Part shown: piece by piece, positions 1 through 10,301 of the stretch
How the letters are laid out: every line of letters starts with the position of its first letter
Position numbering within the stretch: the first letter of the stretch is position 1
Source of the DNA: Achatina immaculata
Lineage: Eukaryota > Mollusca > Gastropoda > Stylommatophora > Achatinidae
Reading direction: 5' to 3'
Assembly: GCA_009760885.1 (NCBI GenBank)
Contig: CM019692.1
Location: 55,445,710-55,509,709, forward strand
DNA: 64,000 bases
Notes under the pieces: model-generated
What the model was told of the DNA's origin: nothing
Database searches by the model: none
The model's input: only the letters and a program-made list of their open reading frames with translations
Made by a program: the position numbers and the translations under genes

Positions 1-349
1 GTAGAAAAATTGACAGACAGACAAAGCGAGAATATCTGTCACAGATAAACAAGATGTTATCTTATTGTCCTCATATTCATTTGACTCGAAATCCCAGAAT
101 GTCATTTCATACCATACTCCAACTTCACTTAACACCTTTCCATCTCTTTCACTCACTGATCCATTTATCCATTTATTTCAACAATTATTCGCTTACAACC
201 AGTCTCTCATATCTTTTTAGATTTAGCATCTCATCACAGCTTGTTATCATATCTCCTTGAAATTTAGCACATGAATTATTTGTGATCATCTATACCTAAG
301 TGGCAGTTCATTTATTTTTTATTAACCGTAAATTGCTTGAGACAAAATA

Positions 350-795
350 GATACAGCCCCATCTAGTCAGTTTTATCATTCTGAAGGGCATCACTCAAGA
401 TACCTTGTTGGATCCCCATATAGTTAGTGCTTTCACACTGAAAGGTGCACACAAGATACCTTGTTGGATCCCCATATAATTAGTCTTATCAGACTGAAAG
501 ACCCACTGTAGGTACCTTATTAGAGTCTCATATAGTTAGTCTTATCAGACTGAAAGGCGTACTCAAGACATATTCTTAGATCCCCATATAGTTTGTGTGA
601 TCACATAGCAGAATGCACTCAAGATATATTCTTAGATCCCTATAAAGTTTGTGTGATCACATAGCAAGATGCACCCAAGATATCTTGTTAGATCCCCACA
701 TAGTTAGTCTTATCACACCGAAAAGCGCACTCAAAATGCCTTGTTAGATCCCCATATAGTTAGTGATATCACACTGAAGGGTGTACACAGAATAC
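350..795. repeat. 56-bp minisatellite, about 7.5 copies
   Basis: The anchor GATCCCCATATAGTTAGT (or a close variant) recurs at 411, 467, 523, 579, 635, 691 and 747, exactly 56 bp apart. Copies differ by about 10-20%, so the array is not recent. Two adjacent copies (579 and 635) share GTTTGTGTGATCACATAGCA in place of the usual GTTAGTCTTATCA segment, which indicates local duplication inside the array. No coding role is visible. Confidence 0.93.
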
Positions 796-984
796 CTTAT
801 AATTAAATTTTTATTCATTACGTTTTCCGCCTGTAACGTCGATCAAGAATTTATGTGCACTCAACGTCCCATTCACCAGCGTCCGTTTCGGAAATTCCGA
901 TGTCACGGGCACTTACGGGGAAAAAAGGCAAAAATAAAAAGAAATCTTTTTAATTTTTTTGGGATTCCTTAAGCATTTTTTTCC

Positions 985-1310
985 ACACTTCTAAAATAGC
1001 GTTCACTTTTTCAAATTTCAAGCAAAGAGCTATTTTTTTAACACTTCTAGTAGAGTGGTGCATATTTTTAACGCTTTCTAGTAGAGTGGTGTACATTTTT
1101 CACACCTCAAACAGAATGCCTTGTTTTATACTTGAAGTAGAATGTCGTTTTCACACTTCAAGTAGTGAAGTGATCATCTATAACGTTTTTTTACACGTCT
1201 ATAGAGTAGTCGTTTTTCGCACTTCAATTAGTGAAATGATCATCTATACCTGTTTTTTTTTTTTAACACGTCTATTAGAGTAGTCATTTTTAACACTTTG
1301 GGTAGTTTTT
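985..1310. repeat. degenerate T-rich tandem repeat
   Basis: Variants of ACACTTCTAGTAGAGTGGTG alternate with T runs. Spacing is about 30 bp near 1041-1071. Further on, a 63-bp doublet ends in GTGAAGTGATCATCTATA and GTGAAATGATCATCTATA (around 1165 and 1228). It is too diverged to give one clean unit. Confidence 0.6.
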
Positions 1311-1905
1311 TTTTTCAAATGTCTTGTAATGGTGTCTTTTGAAAGAGACTTTAAAAATGAGAGTGAAGTAATATTTGGCTGTCATGAAGTACTATTTTAG
1401 AAGTTGCTCTAGAAGCAAACCAAACGCTGCAAAGAAAATAGATTCAGCGATTCGCTAGAAGACAGATTTAGTGAAAGACTCGAGAACTTATATAGGGAAA
1501 TGAATGATACAAACAATCAGATAATAAAGTTATTTCTAGAAAAATGTAATCTGACTGGTTGTATTCCAAATGATTTCTTTTCTCTGTTTTGATGTGTTGC
1601 TTCTCGGAAAACAAAGATTAGCAGAATATGCAGTTTTACAGTCGTAATTTTTTCGGTCTGTAATGTTTTCGGTCTGTAATGTTTTAAAGTCGGCTTTTTT
1701 CCATACGAGAGATTGCTGTTATTAAAGCGGCCAAGATCTGCTTTCTATTGGTAGAAACCTTCTTGTTATTATTTCTCAAACAATTGCCGTTATTTCTATG
1801 GCTTTTCTTTTCTAGGCATGTGCTACCGTTTTTTGTTGTTTTTTTTTTCTGGTGCCTCTTAATGATAACTTTTGGGTTTAAATTGCTTCACCAGGTTGCT
1901 ATTAA
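1311..1905. other. AT-rich spacer, nothing recognised
   Basis: Unique-looking AT-rich sequence with T runs. I see no long frame, splice-flanked exon or transposon end. Confidence 0.5.
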
Positions 1906-2018
1906 AGGCTAGTAAAGAGGATTAAACAGAGAAAATTTAAATATTGTGGACACGTTAAACGTCATGATAATCTAGAGAAGACCGTCTCGGAAGGGTACAT
2001 AATGGGAAAAAGAAAGAG
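1906..2018 (+). mobile_element. LINE family A ORF2 C-terminus, 5' part (split)
   Basis: This encodes the start of the family A C-terminal segment (LVKRIKQRKFKYCGHVKRHD-like, then the basic KRK region). The segment lies downstream of the reverse transcriptase in non-LTR retrotransposons. The copy is 5'-truncated at about 1906. It is interrupted after GGGAAAAAGAAAGAG by an LTR-like element and resumes at 3595. Better copies of family A lie at 30.6-31.3 kb and 46.7-47.3 kb. Family assignment rests on comparison within the window; the LINE clade is not assigned. Confidence 0.85.
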
Positions 2019-3594
2019 TGTAGCATGGCCTTGTAAGTAATGATTATAGTTATTATTATTATTATTATTAATGAATATGATTATGAAAAAATACTGTTAA
2101 CAAAATAGTAACATCGAATAGCGACAGAGAAAAGTAGGTAGGAAAGGAAGAGAAAGGTATAAAACTTCCATGACACTAGAACAAGACGCGGACAAAAGTA
2201 AACAGTGGAAACAGTGAATAGAAAAAGATGAGACTCAGTGACGCTGACATATAGGTATTATAAAGGAAGGACGCCAGAAAGTAGGATGGTCCAATGATAC
2301 CAAAGCAGTGACTGGACGTTAACACGTGTAAACAAAATAGAAAAGACAAATAGAAAAGGCGGTCACAATGAAAAAGCCAGGACACAATAAAACCTCCGAC
2401 ATTAAAGAGCAAGATAATGACTTAGGTAAATAACAATTGTATAGACGAAATTGACGCACACTGACACGAATGACACGCGTTAGAACGCGACTGCACACGG
2501 TTTCTAAATAAAGGAGTGACCAATTAAATATTTAGAGGCGTGGCCTATTGGACAATTGACTTACGACATATAAGTCACGGGGCAGTTTGAATGACGGATA
2601 ATCAGAACGATCGTGGGAATTAGTGAACATCTGAAGGGTAGAGGCAAAATACTTATTGGTTAATCCATCAAGCTGGACTTGAAGATAAAATAAAGGCGAG
2701 CGAAGAGACAGGAGAGGGACGAAGAAGTACGGAAGTAGAGGAGAGAGAGGAGACAGAGGACGGATCCCGAAGACGGAAGAACAGACGATCAGGAGACAAG
2801 CAGAGAGGACGAAGAAGTACGGAAGTCCTGGATAGAGGAGGGAGACCGAAGACGGAGAAATAAGGATGGTCAGTGAAAAGAGACCAGTCCAGACGTCAAA
2901 GTAAGGAGCCCCCCAAGAAGAGGAAGTCCAGAGGCTAGTGGACAAGCGAGGGGGATCGTCAGAAGTAGACAGACAAGAGAAGAACAGAGAATAACAGCAG
3001 GAAGAGAACACACACCAGAGAAGACACGAGAGAGAAAGAAGACGTAGGTAACGACAGTTGGAATAGATGGACAGTTAGAGCAATAGATACTCAGGAAAAG
3101 CAGTTTTGAAGAAGTAGTTTTAGGACAGATTGAAGATGTGTTTCAAGTGATTCAAGTGATTAAGAAGAATTGATACTTTTGGAACTTCGAGTAAAGTGAT
3201 TCAGACGAGAAATTAGTTGACCATGTGCGACAGATCTAATTTAGTACAGAGTTTAGAATTGTCCTCGCATCAAGTGTAGAATATTGTGAAGTTGAGAACA
3301 TTGAGAAATGCTGTATGTAGAATATGATAGAGTTTGATGATATTGCGAACAAATGATTAAGTGATTCAATCCAAGTGATGTTGTCGATAATACATCTTGA
3401 TTTTATTTGATAGAATAAATGAATTCAGAGAACATTTCATCAGACTTGCTCTGATCTAGTGAAACTGTAATATTTGTGAAACATCGATGTGTTATGATCA
3501 AAGAACAAAGAACTTCGACTTCATCAATATAATAATAACAACAAAGAACTTCAGACAAACAATAATATGATACTTCACACCTATACATTATTAT
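2019..3594 (+). mobile_element. LTR-like element (solo LTR candidate), copy 1
   Basis: This 1,576-bp insert starts TGTAGCATGG and ends TTAT. It is flanked by the direct repeat AAGAG (2014-2018 and 3595-3599) and interrupts a LINE whose uninterrupted sequence is seen elsewhere in the window. A second copy lies at 56172-57675 with a different 5-bp duplication. A TATA-like TATAAG at 2569, conserved in copy 2, and AATAAA at 3414 suggest U3, R and U5 parts of an LTR. The purine-rich middle (about 2690-3010) varies most between copies and produces a meaningless minus-strand frame. The TG start and 5-bp duplication fit LTR retrotransposons, but the end is not the usual CA. No gag or pol is present. 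It could instead be another non-autonomous element with 5-bp target duplications. Confidence 0.72.
2569..2574 (+). promoter_or_regulatory. TATA-like box in LTR-like element
   Basis: TATAAG within ACGACATATAAGTCACGG, identical in copy 2 (56727-56732). It sits about one third into the element, where an LTR promoter would be expected. Function is inferred from position and conservation only. Confidence 0.35.
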
Positions 3595-3745
3595 AAGAGA
3601 GGAAGACCAAAGCAAAGATGGCTGCAAGACATTGTTGATAATCTGCAGATGGATGCAGCAGGGGATCATGTTGACAACCGAGAGGCCTTTAAGAGAGATG
3701 TTAGGAAGGCAAAGTTCCGCAAGGGACATACAAATGACTGACTGA
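3595..3745 (+). mobile_element. LINE family A ORF2 C-terminus, 3' part
   Basis: This continues the fragment broken at 2018: GRPKQRWLQDIVDNLQMD followed by a NREAF/KFRKGH ending and a stop near 3737. The first five bases (AAGAG) are the duplicated target site. Joined conceptually to 1906-2018, it matches the layout of the copy at 47.1-47.27 kb. Small insertions and deletions break the frame after the QMDAA segment. Confidence 0.88.
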
Positions 3746-3799
3746 GGTTGCTATTATTTGGCGCTATGAAGATGAAAAAGTACTAAATGAACCGATACT

Positions 3800-4320
3800 G
3801 TGTCACATTTCAGATCTGACGAATGTTGTCTCATTTGACAAAGCGTCATAGTTCAGCCTTGAGATGTATTGTCTCATATGATATAGAGTCATAGTTCAGC
3901 CTTCAGATGTATTGTTTCATATGATATAGAGTCATAGTTCAGCCTTGAGATGTATTGTTTCACATGATATAGAGTCATAGTTCAGCTTTGATATGTACTG
4001 TCTCATATGATATAGAGTCATAGTTCAGGTTTGAGATGTGGTTTGAGATGTGTTGTCTCATATGATATAGAGTCATAGTTCAGTTTGGAATGTGTTAAAT
4101 AATATGACGATGTATCACATTTAGTTTTGGGAAACTTTGCCTTCTACGATAATGTATCACACTTCAGCTTTGGGAAGTATTGTCTTCTATGACGAAATGT
4201 CACACTTCAGTTTTATTTGCCTCATATGACAAAGTGTAGTAGATCAGCGTTGGGAACTGTTACCTTCTATGAAAAAGGTCACGGTTCAGCTTTGAGAAAC
4301 GTTGTTTCCTGTGACAAACT
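3800..4320. repeat. 43-bp minisatellite, about 11 copies
   Basis: GTCATAGTTCAGCCTTGAGA recurs at 3845, 3888 and 3931, and so on, every 43 bp, joined by TGTATTGTCTCATATGATATAGA. Copies after about 4100 are more diverged (TTCTATGACGAAATG variants). The array starts only about 55 bp after the end of the LINE A fragment. Confidence 0.92.
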
Positions 4321-4384
4321 ATAAGCCTAGTTTCTGTATTTCTGTTTTCTGTGTTAACACATCTGCATCCACGTGTAAGCGCTT

Positions 4385-4689
4385 GTTATTGTGGACAATG
4401 AAAAAAAGTAAAATCCCATTTCCATGCCATTAAGGCAAATTTGGAATACGGTGTTAGGCCTATATGCCCAACACCATCAGCACTTGAAGGTGTGATATTG
4501 TCAGTATCACGCCTGGACGTATATATACCTTGCACGATTTCTCTAGTACCAATTTTTAGAGGCTGGATAGACACCGGGGCCCTTTTTGTGCTGTGGTAAC
4601 AGAAAACAAGCAATCAACACAGGCAGGACTTGAGCCTGGTACCAAGGGTTTGGTAGACTGAGCGTCTAACCACTCAGCCAGTCAGGCCG
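4385..4689 (-). mobile_element. tRNA-derived SINE, minus strand
   Basis: On the minus strand the element opens with GGCCTGACTGGCTGAGTGG and TTAGACGC (A-box type, near 4660-4689). A B-box-like CCAGGCTCAAGTCCTG follows (about 4624-4639), then a body with CCAGGCGTGATACTGAC and a T-rich 3' end (4385-4410). A related, more diverged copy lies at 6655-6905. The GGCGTGATACTGAC stretch is a 3' domain also seen in the SINE at 60.1 kb. The 75-codon open frame here is incidental. Confidence 0.8.
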
Positions 4690-5188
4690 CCATCGTAGAT
4701 GATAACTATCTTTATCGTCCATTTTGAATATTCGTGTCTCGAAGAATTGTTATCGCCTGATTTCGTTTTAAGAATACAAAAACTTCACAACAAAGATATC
4801 AGGTATAGCTAAGTGGATCAGAATAAGGTAATGAGGTGTCCAGATAGAACAAGTATGGGGAAAAAGAAACAAACAAGACGGAAATGAGGTTAACTATGAG
4901 ATCTGTAAACGTGTTCAGATAAAGCTCAGCGATTGGAATGACCGTGCTTTCCAGTTCCAAATAAATGATCTTTGCTGAAAAAAATGTACTTGACACTTAT
5001 ATTACAGGGAATGAAAGACACAAGACTGAGAATAAATATCGAGCCCCTAAAAAAAAAGCAATCCTGTAAATTATGAAGGCTTATTTCTGATTTGCGTTCT
5101 ATGGCACAGTACAAATGGGTTACAAGACAAACAGTCGTTATTACCTGTAGCACTTTACTGGGTTTTTTTAGCACTAAACGTGCTGCAG
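4690..5188. other. spacer, nothing recognised
   Basis: AT-rich DNA with short overlapping frames on both strands, none with recognisable content. Confidence 0.4.
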
Positions 5189-5400
5189 TTTTAACTCTTT
5201 TGCTCCAAAAGAACACTGATCTTTTTCATTTACGCCAGTCAGTGCGCAGAGAGATAATTAGGCAAAGTCTAAATGAAATGAAAAGTAGTACATTTATGGC
5301 CCAATCTATATTTTGAAATTATCGAATAACTTTCTTCAAGATTCGTTTTAGTAAAATTACTCATCCAAAATTTATACTTGCGGAGTATGAAAATTAATAC
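5189..5400. mobile_element. degenerate copy of the 53.85-kb MITE
   Basis: TTTAACTCTTTTGCTCCAAAA at 5190 and AATGAAAAGTAGTACATTTATG near 5276 match, in the same order, the left end and middle of the TTAA-type MITE at 53850-54091. The right inverted end is not convincing here. Resemblance is patchy and the boundaries are approximate. Confidence 0.4.
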
Positions 5401-6654
5401 AGGAATGAAAGATGGAACTATTAATAATCATTATATACGCCAGAGCTTCCATAATCTTTGACACTAAACGTAGTGCATTATTATGTGTCATTATTTCAAG
5501 AATTAAGGACACTAAAAATTAGAGAATGAGAGAGAAAGAGAGAGAGAGAGAACCATTTAGAACAACTCCTCGCATCAGTTTTTGTTTACATATAGAAGAG
5601 AAATAGCTCAGGTATAGCTGCTAGCATCCCTTTTTAGTTTACTCCAGCGGATGGATTTTAAATACAGGGGCGGCCGAAAAGAAGATGGATATATATAGAA
5701 ACAGACGTTTATTTGAGATTTCATGAGTTCTGAAAGCGTCTGTGACTATATGACCAAGACAGGAGCCATGATTTGGTCCACAAACCAGCTCCATATACGT
5801 ACCGGCAAGTGCAAAGAAATAAATACATACGTTTTCAAACATAAAACAATTACAACAACAATAAACCCGTTAGCGGTCTCCTCACTTCTGCATGAGAGAA
5901 AACCACCATAAACAAAAGAGTATAAAGATCAAATTAAAAATTATATTACAAAATCATCAATGAAACAACGGAAACAGAAAAAAAGAGACGAAACAAAGAC
6001 TGAAGTGCTAAAAAAAATTACAAGATAAAAGTATCTATTTACCAATAAAAAACTGACGAGAAGAATAATTGTACAGAAAAAAAAATTGTTCCCACAGAAA
6101 AAAATATTCTATCAATAATAATAATAATAATCATAACATAAAAATAAAGGTTTCGTACACTCGCTGTGCATTTCGTGTCTTCGTTGGCATCCGGAGGTTG
6201 TGACAGAATTTCCGAAAGCATAATGGAGGTCATTGTTACCGATGCAAGAACATCATCCAGGAAACTACATCTCTGAAAAACAATTTTTAGGAATACAGGA
6301 AAATGTCATCGAAAGACAACATCGATAAGGAAGCTAGTGAGAGATAAATGGAGCAAAGTCTGAGTTTGCATTTCACAACATGAAAACGTAGCTAGAGCAA
6401 AGTTTGGAGTGTGTTTTACAAGATAAATATGTCGAATAAGACGGATGCTAGTACAGCTTAATACAGTTAGTTTCTGGCATGTAAGGAACATGCTAGAAAT
6501 TCTATTGTATAATTTATGTATACTTTCCCACGTATCCCTGAAAGCAAATGATTTAAATATAGGGCTACGACGTATCGTGATTGAAATGTTGACTAAATTA
6601 ACTTATGTAATTAAATGTTCATATACGTCTATAAGCTTGTAAAGATAAGATAAA
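5401..6654. other. AT-rich spacer
   Basis: Contains a short (GA)n near 5530-5550 and an (ATA)n stretch near 6113-6135. Several 60-70 codon frames exist but none has a recognisable motif or convincing splice sites. Confidence 0.4.
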
Positions 6655-6905
6655 GGTAAAATTACCGCTTCCATGCCATTAAGAGAAAAACCTGGGATAC
6701 CGGTGTTAGTCCTGTATTTCCAAGAACTTCGGCGGGGTAACGCGCCTGGTCTTCACGAATTTCTCTGGTACTCAGTTTTAGAGACTGTGTGGACCCCGGG
6801 AGCATTCTGGTGTGGTAGTGCCAGAAAGAATCCCCACTGCTGGGATTTGAACCCGATATCACCGGATTAGTAGATCGAGCGCCTAACTACCCAGAGCTTA
6901 TCCAG
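6655..6905 (-). mobile_element. tRNA-derived SINE, second copy, minus strand
   Basis: The minus strand has TTAGGCGCTCGATCTAC (A-box region) and ATCGGGTTCAAATCCCAG (B box, about 6842-6859). It then has a body parallel to the 4.4-kb copy: ACCGGGGTCC-type segment, ACTAACACCGGTATCCCAGG, and AATGGCATGGAAGCGG at the 3' end. The B box is almost canonical (GGTTCAAATCC), better than in the first copy. Confidence 0.82.
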
Positions 6906-7138
6906 TACTTTATGTTAAGCTTTGCTGATAGAGTCAAGCAAGTGGAGAGCTATTCAGCAAAATGATCCTTGGCTAAAGAAGAAAGCCATAACAGATGACA
7001 TCCTCTGCTTGAGAATCGTCTTATTTCACCAAAAAAGTGCCAGTGTACATTACAAAACGTTAAGACTATTAAGAACAAAAGCTTCACTGCAGCAGTGTTG
7101 TGTGTTTGTACATTTAATTTTATGTATGCTTATATCAA

Positions 7139-7490
7139 GAAAATACTCGGCACAAAGTGGAACGAATTCAGTAACAACGCGGAGATAAGGCAGATGAGCG
7201 AACAACTACCTATCTCATGGGTGATCCGAAAAAAGGGAGATGGACATATGTCGGTCACGTGATGAGAACAACAGTCAGAGAATCCCAAAACAAGCTATCA
7301 AGTGGAATACAAAAGCCCGAAGAAAAAGAGGTCGACCATGTGAAACTCTAAAGAGGACATTGTTAAGAGAGGCAAAATTAGTAGGCATAAAATCCCACCA
7401 TGAGGTTGAAAAGCTCGCCGAAAACAGGAAAACCTGGCGAACTACCATGGCAGCCCTATGTGACGTTTAACGTCATGGGAAGGATGTAAT
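7139..7490 (+). mobile_element. LINE family B ORF2 C-terminus, plus strand
   Basis: It encodes WTYVGHVMR, then after a frame change KRGRPCETLKRTLLREAKL, an EVEKLAENRKTWRTTMAALC block and DV-stop at about 7470. The same block occurs on the minus strand at 9.7-10.1 kb and 42.2-42.6 kb. The copy is 5'-truncated and has at least one frameshift near 7260. It is the tail of a non-LTR retrotransposon protein, not a host gene. Confidence 0.87.
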
Positions 7491-7734
7491 ATGTAAGATA
7501 TACTTAGAAACTCTTCGCGTGCCAGCATATACAGTACGATGCTACTGGAAATAGCCTTTTGCACTTTTAAACGTGAATCTGCATGTTATAAATAAGCAAC
7601 TAATGTGGAAAAGTATTAAGTCTGTTGTCCGTACTGCACGCGAGCACTGATGTTTTTCTAACTTTGTGTAATATAATTGCTTTTATTATCATATTTTTAT
7701 GAAGCAGGGATATTGCAGTTCACTATACGCTTAA

Positions 7735-7830
7735 AGCAGGGACAGAAGTGAAAAGGGAAGGGACAGAAAAGAACAGAGGGGATAGAAAAGAACAGAAGGG
7801 ACAGAAAAGAACAGAAGGACAGAAATAAAC
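7735..7830. repeat. short A/G-rich tandem repeat
   Basis: GGGACAGAAAAGAACAGAAG-type units of about 19-20 bp, roughly five copies. Confidence 0.7.
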
Positions 7831-8155
7831 CGAAATCGTAAAAGAAATAGCGAGCAAAACTCTGAAGGAGGCGAGACGTGTAATAAGGGCACAAGAAGGA
7901 AGGGAGGGGAGGGGGGAATATTGACCAAGTTTGAAGTACTGGAAGATTGATGGTGTTAGTTTCTTGTCGACCCCGAAGAGTGAGAATTCCTGTTCTGTTT
8001 GTTAAGCTTAAGAAAAGCCTGACTTAAGAGAGAGAAAAAAAGCCGTGAAGAAGTGGCCTGGAGGTTACAAAGAAGCGAACTCTCCAGGGGACAGAAAATA
8101 GGACATATGAGAAATTACGCCATCACTCTGGGAAACGTATGGGTCTGTGGACTTA
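7831..8155. other. purine-rich spacer
   Basis: Purine-rich on the plus strand. No gene or element end seen. Confidence 0.4.
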
Positions 8156-8159
8156 GAAA

Positions 8160-8297
8160 GAGGTTATGTTGCATGCTAGAAGGAGGTTATGTTGCATGCT
8201 AGAAGGAGGTTATGTTGCATGCTAGAAGGAGGTTATGTTGCATGCTAGAAGGAGGTTATGTTGCATGCTAGAAGGAGGTTATGTTACGTGCTAGAGC
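8160..8297. repeat. 23-bp minisatellite, 6 copies
   Basis: GGTTATGTTGCATGCTAGAA with a short GGA linker repeats every 23 bp (GCATGCT at 8171, 8194, and so on). Copies are nearly identical, which implies recent expansion. The last copy has one change (TTACGTGC). Confidence 0.95.
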
Positions 8298-8351
8298 CTT
8301 TTTGTTCTCGAAAATGTGGGTCAGCACTTTTGGGTGTTAAGTCTTGAACAT

Positions 8352-8355
<4 letters not shown>

Positions 8356-8399
<44 letters not shown>

Positions 8400-8416
8400 T
8401 ATATATATATATATAT
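8356..8416. repeat. (TA)n microsatellite
   Basis: About 60 bp of TA dinucleotides with one GCA interruption near 8397. Confidence 0.97.
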
Positions 8417-8501
8417 TAAGAAACCTTTTTATACATTCGTCCAAATTAAGAAAAAAGGAAGTTTCTGAATGAAAGGAAATAACTTTGTTTTGAAAGAGCT
8501 T

Positions 8502-8502
<1 letters not shown>

Positions 8503-8553
<51 letters not shown>

Positions 8554-8560
8554 AGAGAGA
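8503..8560. repeat. (GA)n microsatellite
   Basis: Pure AG run with one AAG slip. A (TC)n run follows at 8719-8751, about 160 bp away and of opposite sense. Confidence 0.97.
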
Positions 8561-8716
8561 TAAGTGATTAAAAACGGAGGAGGGATCGAACAACAGTTGG
8601 ATGCAGCGAAGAAGTAACTACTCTCTTTCTTCTTGCTAGGCTAAGAGAAGGAATCTGAAGGTAACACTAATGACTCAGGCAAATATGTTTTCTCTATCCT
8701 ACCTGTTTCTCCTTCA

Positions 8717-8718
<2 letters not shown>

Positions 8719-8751
<33 letters not shown>
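8719..8751. repeat. (TC)n microsatellite
   Basis: Sixteen or so CT dinucleotides. Together with 8503-8560 it forms a potential inverted pair. Confidence 0.95.
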
Positions 8752-8753
<2 letters not shown>

Positions 8754-8928
8754 GTACAAAATAATCGCAACACTAATCCGTTAACACTCAAATATAAAGT
8801 GTTAACAACCATATATGGTTAGTTAGCACCTAAATATTGATCAGTTGAAAACGTTACATCCGATGTAATGATACCATTTGTATGATCAGTAAGATTTAGA
8901 GATGTTTGTCGCGCATACATTTAACATT

Positions 8929-9048
8929 AGAGACATTATTTATAAGGTACATAAATCAGAGACATTATTTATAAGGTACATAAATTAGAGACATTATTTA
9001 TAAGGTACATAAATTAGAGACATTATTTATAAAGTACATAAACTATTA
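8929..9048. repeat. 29-bp minisatellite, 4 copies
   Basis: AGAGACATTATTTATAAGGT plus ACATAAATT repeats every 29 bp from 8929. The copies are almost identical. Confidence 0.93.
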
Positions 9049-9050
9049 AC

Positions 9051-9689
9051 TTTTAAAATTATGTAAACCTATAGTTTCTTTCTACCAGTCATTTTACTTC
9101 GTGACATGTCCAGCAGCTTCAGTATGTTGAAGAATAATGTATACTGACATCTGTTTTTCTTGCAGAGAAACAGTGATAAGAAAGACGGCTCTACACGGAC
9201 AGCTATGTCATCAGAGTCGGGAAGGCCCAGCTAGCGACTACTCTATCTTATCTCATAGTGACATTCCTAATGCCTGGTTGTCTAAGTCTCCAGCCTGAAA
9301 ATGGAGCTGGACACGAAGTGGTTCCCTGGTAGTGAAACCTGCACTCGGGGATTTGGAGCAAGGACACTTACAACCCAGTTCATACCCAACAAGAGGCCTG
9401 TATCAATATCACCACGGCAATAATCGCATAGAACGCAAGCTTGTCCTTATAGGTAGACGAAAAAAAAAGAATCCATGAAGTGAGAGACTGAAGCAAATCA
9501 GAGGGCGAAAGAATTAAAGAAAACAAGGACCAGAATGAATGTAACAGTCACAAGCTGGCGGCGACAAAGCCGGAATGGGAGCTTTTAAACCCTGTAAAAA
9601 TGTAGCCTTGTATCCGGTTGCAGATATAAACTGTTCATTAATTGATCTAGGCAGTCAGTAGATGTCCTTTTTATTGATTGTTCTAGGCA
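9051..9689. other. unassigned moderately GC-richer DNA
   Basis: The block 9165-9420 is GC-richer than its surroundings and contains no long frame. It may be an old repeat, but nothing else in the window matches it. Confidence 0.35.
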
Positions 9690-10120
9690 CCCATTACAGC
9701 TACTGCCAGCTGGGTTTTTTTTTTCCTAGATACCAGCTTTACGTCACATAGGGCTCGCAAAGTAGTTCGCCAATTTTTCCTGTCTTCGGCGAGTCTTTCA
9801 ACCTCATCAAAGGATTTTATGCCTGTTAATTTGGCCTCTCTTAACAATGTCCTCTTCAGAGTTTCACGCGGTCTGCCTCTTTTTCTTTGGCCTGTTGTGT
9901 TCCACCTGATAGTTTGTTTTGGGATTTTCTGATCATTTCTTCTCATCAAGTGACCAACATATGTCCATCTCCTTTTCCTGATCATCCATGAGACTGGTTG
10001 CTGTTCAATCATCTGTCTTATCTCTGCATTGTTATTAAATTCGTTCCATTTGATGCTGAGTATTTTCTGTAGGCATTTGTTTTCAAAAGAACCTAATTTC
10101 TTGTCTATTTCTTCAGCTAG
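9690..10120 (-). mobile_element. LINE family B ORF2 C-terminus, minus strand
   Basis: A 109-codon frame reads SWMIRKRRWTYVGHLMRR, then KIPKQTIRWNTTGQRKRGRP, RETLKRTLLREAKLTGIK, an EVERLAEDRKNWRTTLRALC block and DV. The frame is the best preserved of the three family B copies. Upstream on the minus strand (10013-10120) is the ENKCLQKILSIK-like segment. The fragment stops at about 10120, exactly where a 36-bp array begins. It is a 5'-truncated retrotransposon 3' end. Confidence 0.88.
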
Positions 10121-10121
10121 C

Positions 10122-10301
10122 GATACTGTCCATTAATTGTTACAGGTACCAACTGGAGATACTGTCCATTAATTGTTACAGGTACCAACTGGAGATACTG
10201 TCCATTAATTGTTACAGGTACCAATTGGAGATACTGTCCATTAATTGTTACAGGTACTAACTGGAGATACTGTCCATTAATTGTTACCGGTATCAACAAG
10301 A
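10122..10301. repeat. 36-bp minisatellite, left part
   Basis: CTGGAGATACTGTCCATTAA plus TTGTTACAGGTACCAA, a 36-bp unit in about five copies. The period is a multiple of three, giving a spurious 60-codon minus frame with a 12-residue repeat. The array resumes at 12035 beyond a LINE insertion. Confidence 0.95.

Noticed and set aside
2532..3011. 159-codon minus frame (and 147 codons at 56645-57088)
   Set aside because: Both lie inside the LTR-like element; conserved because the DNA is a repeat, with differing lengths in the purine-rich part.
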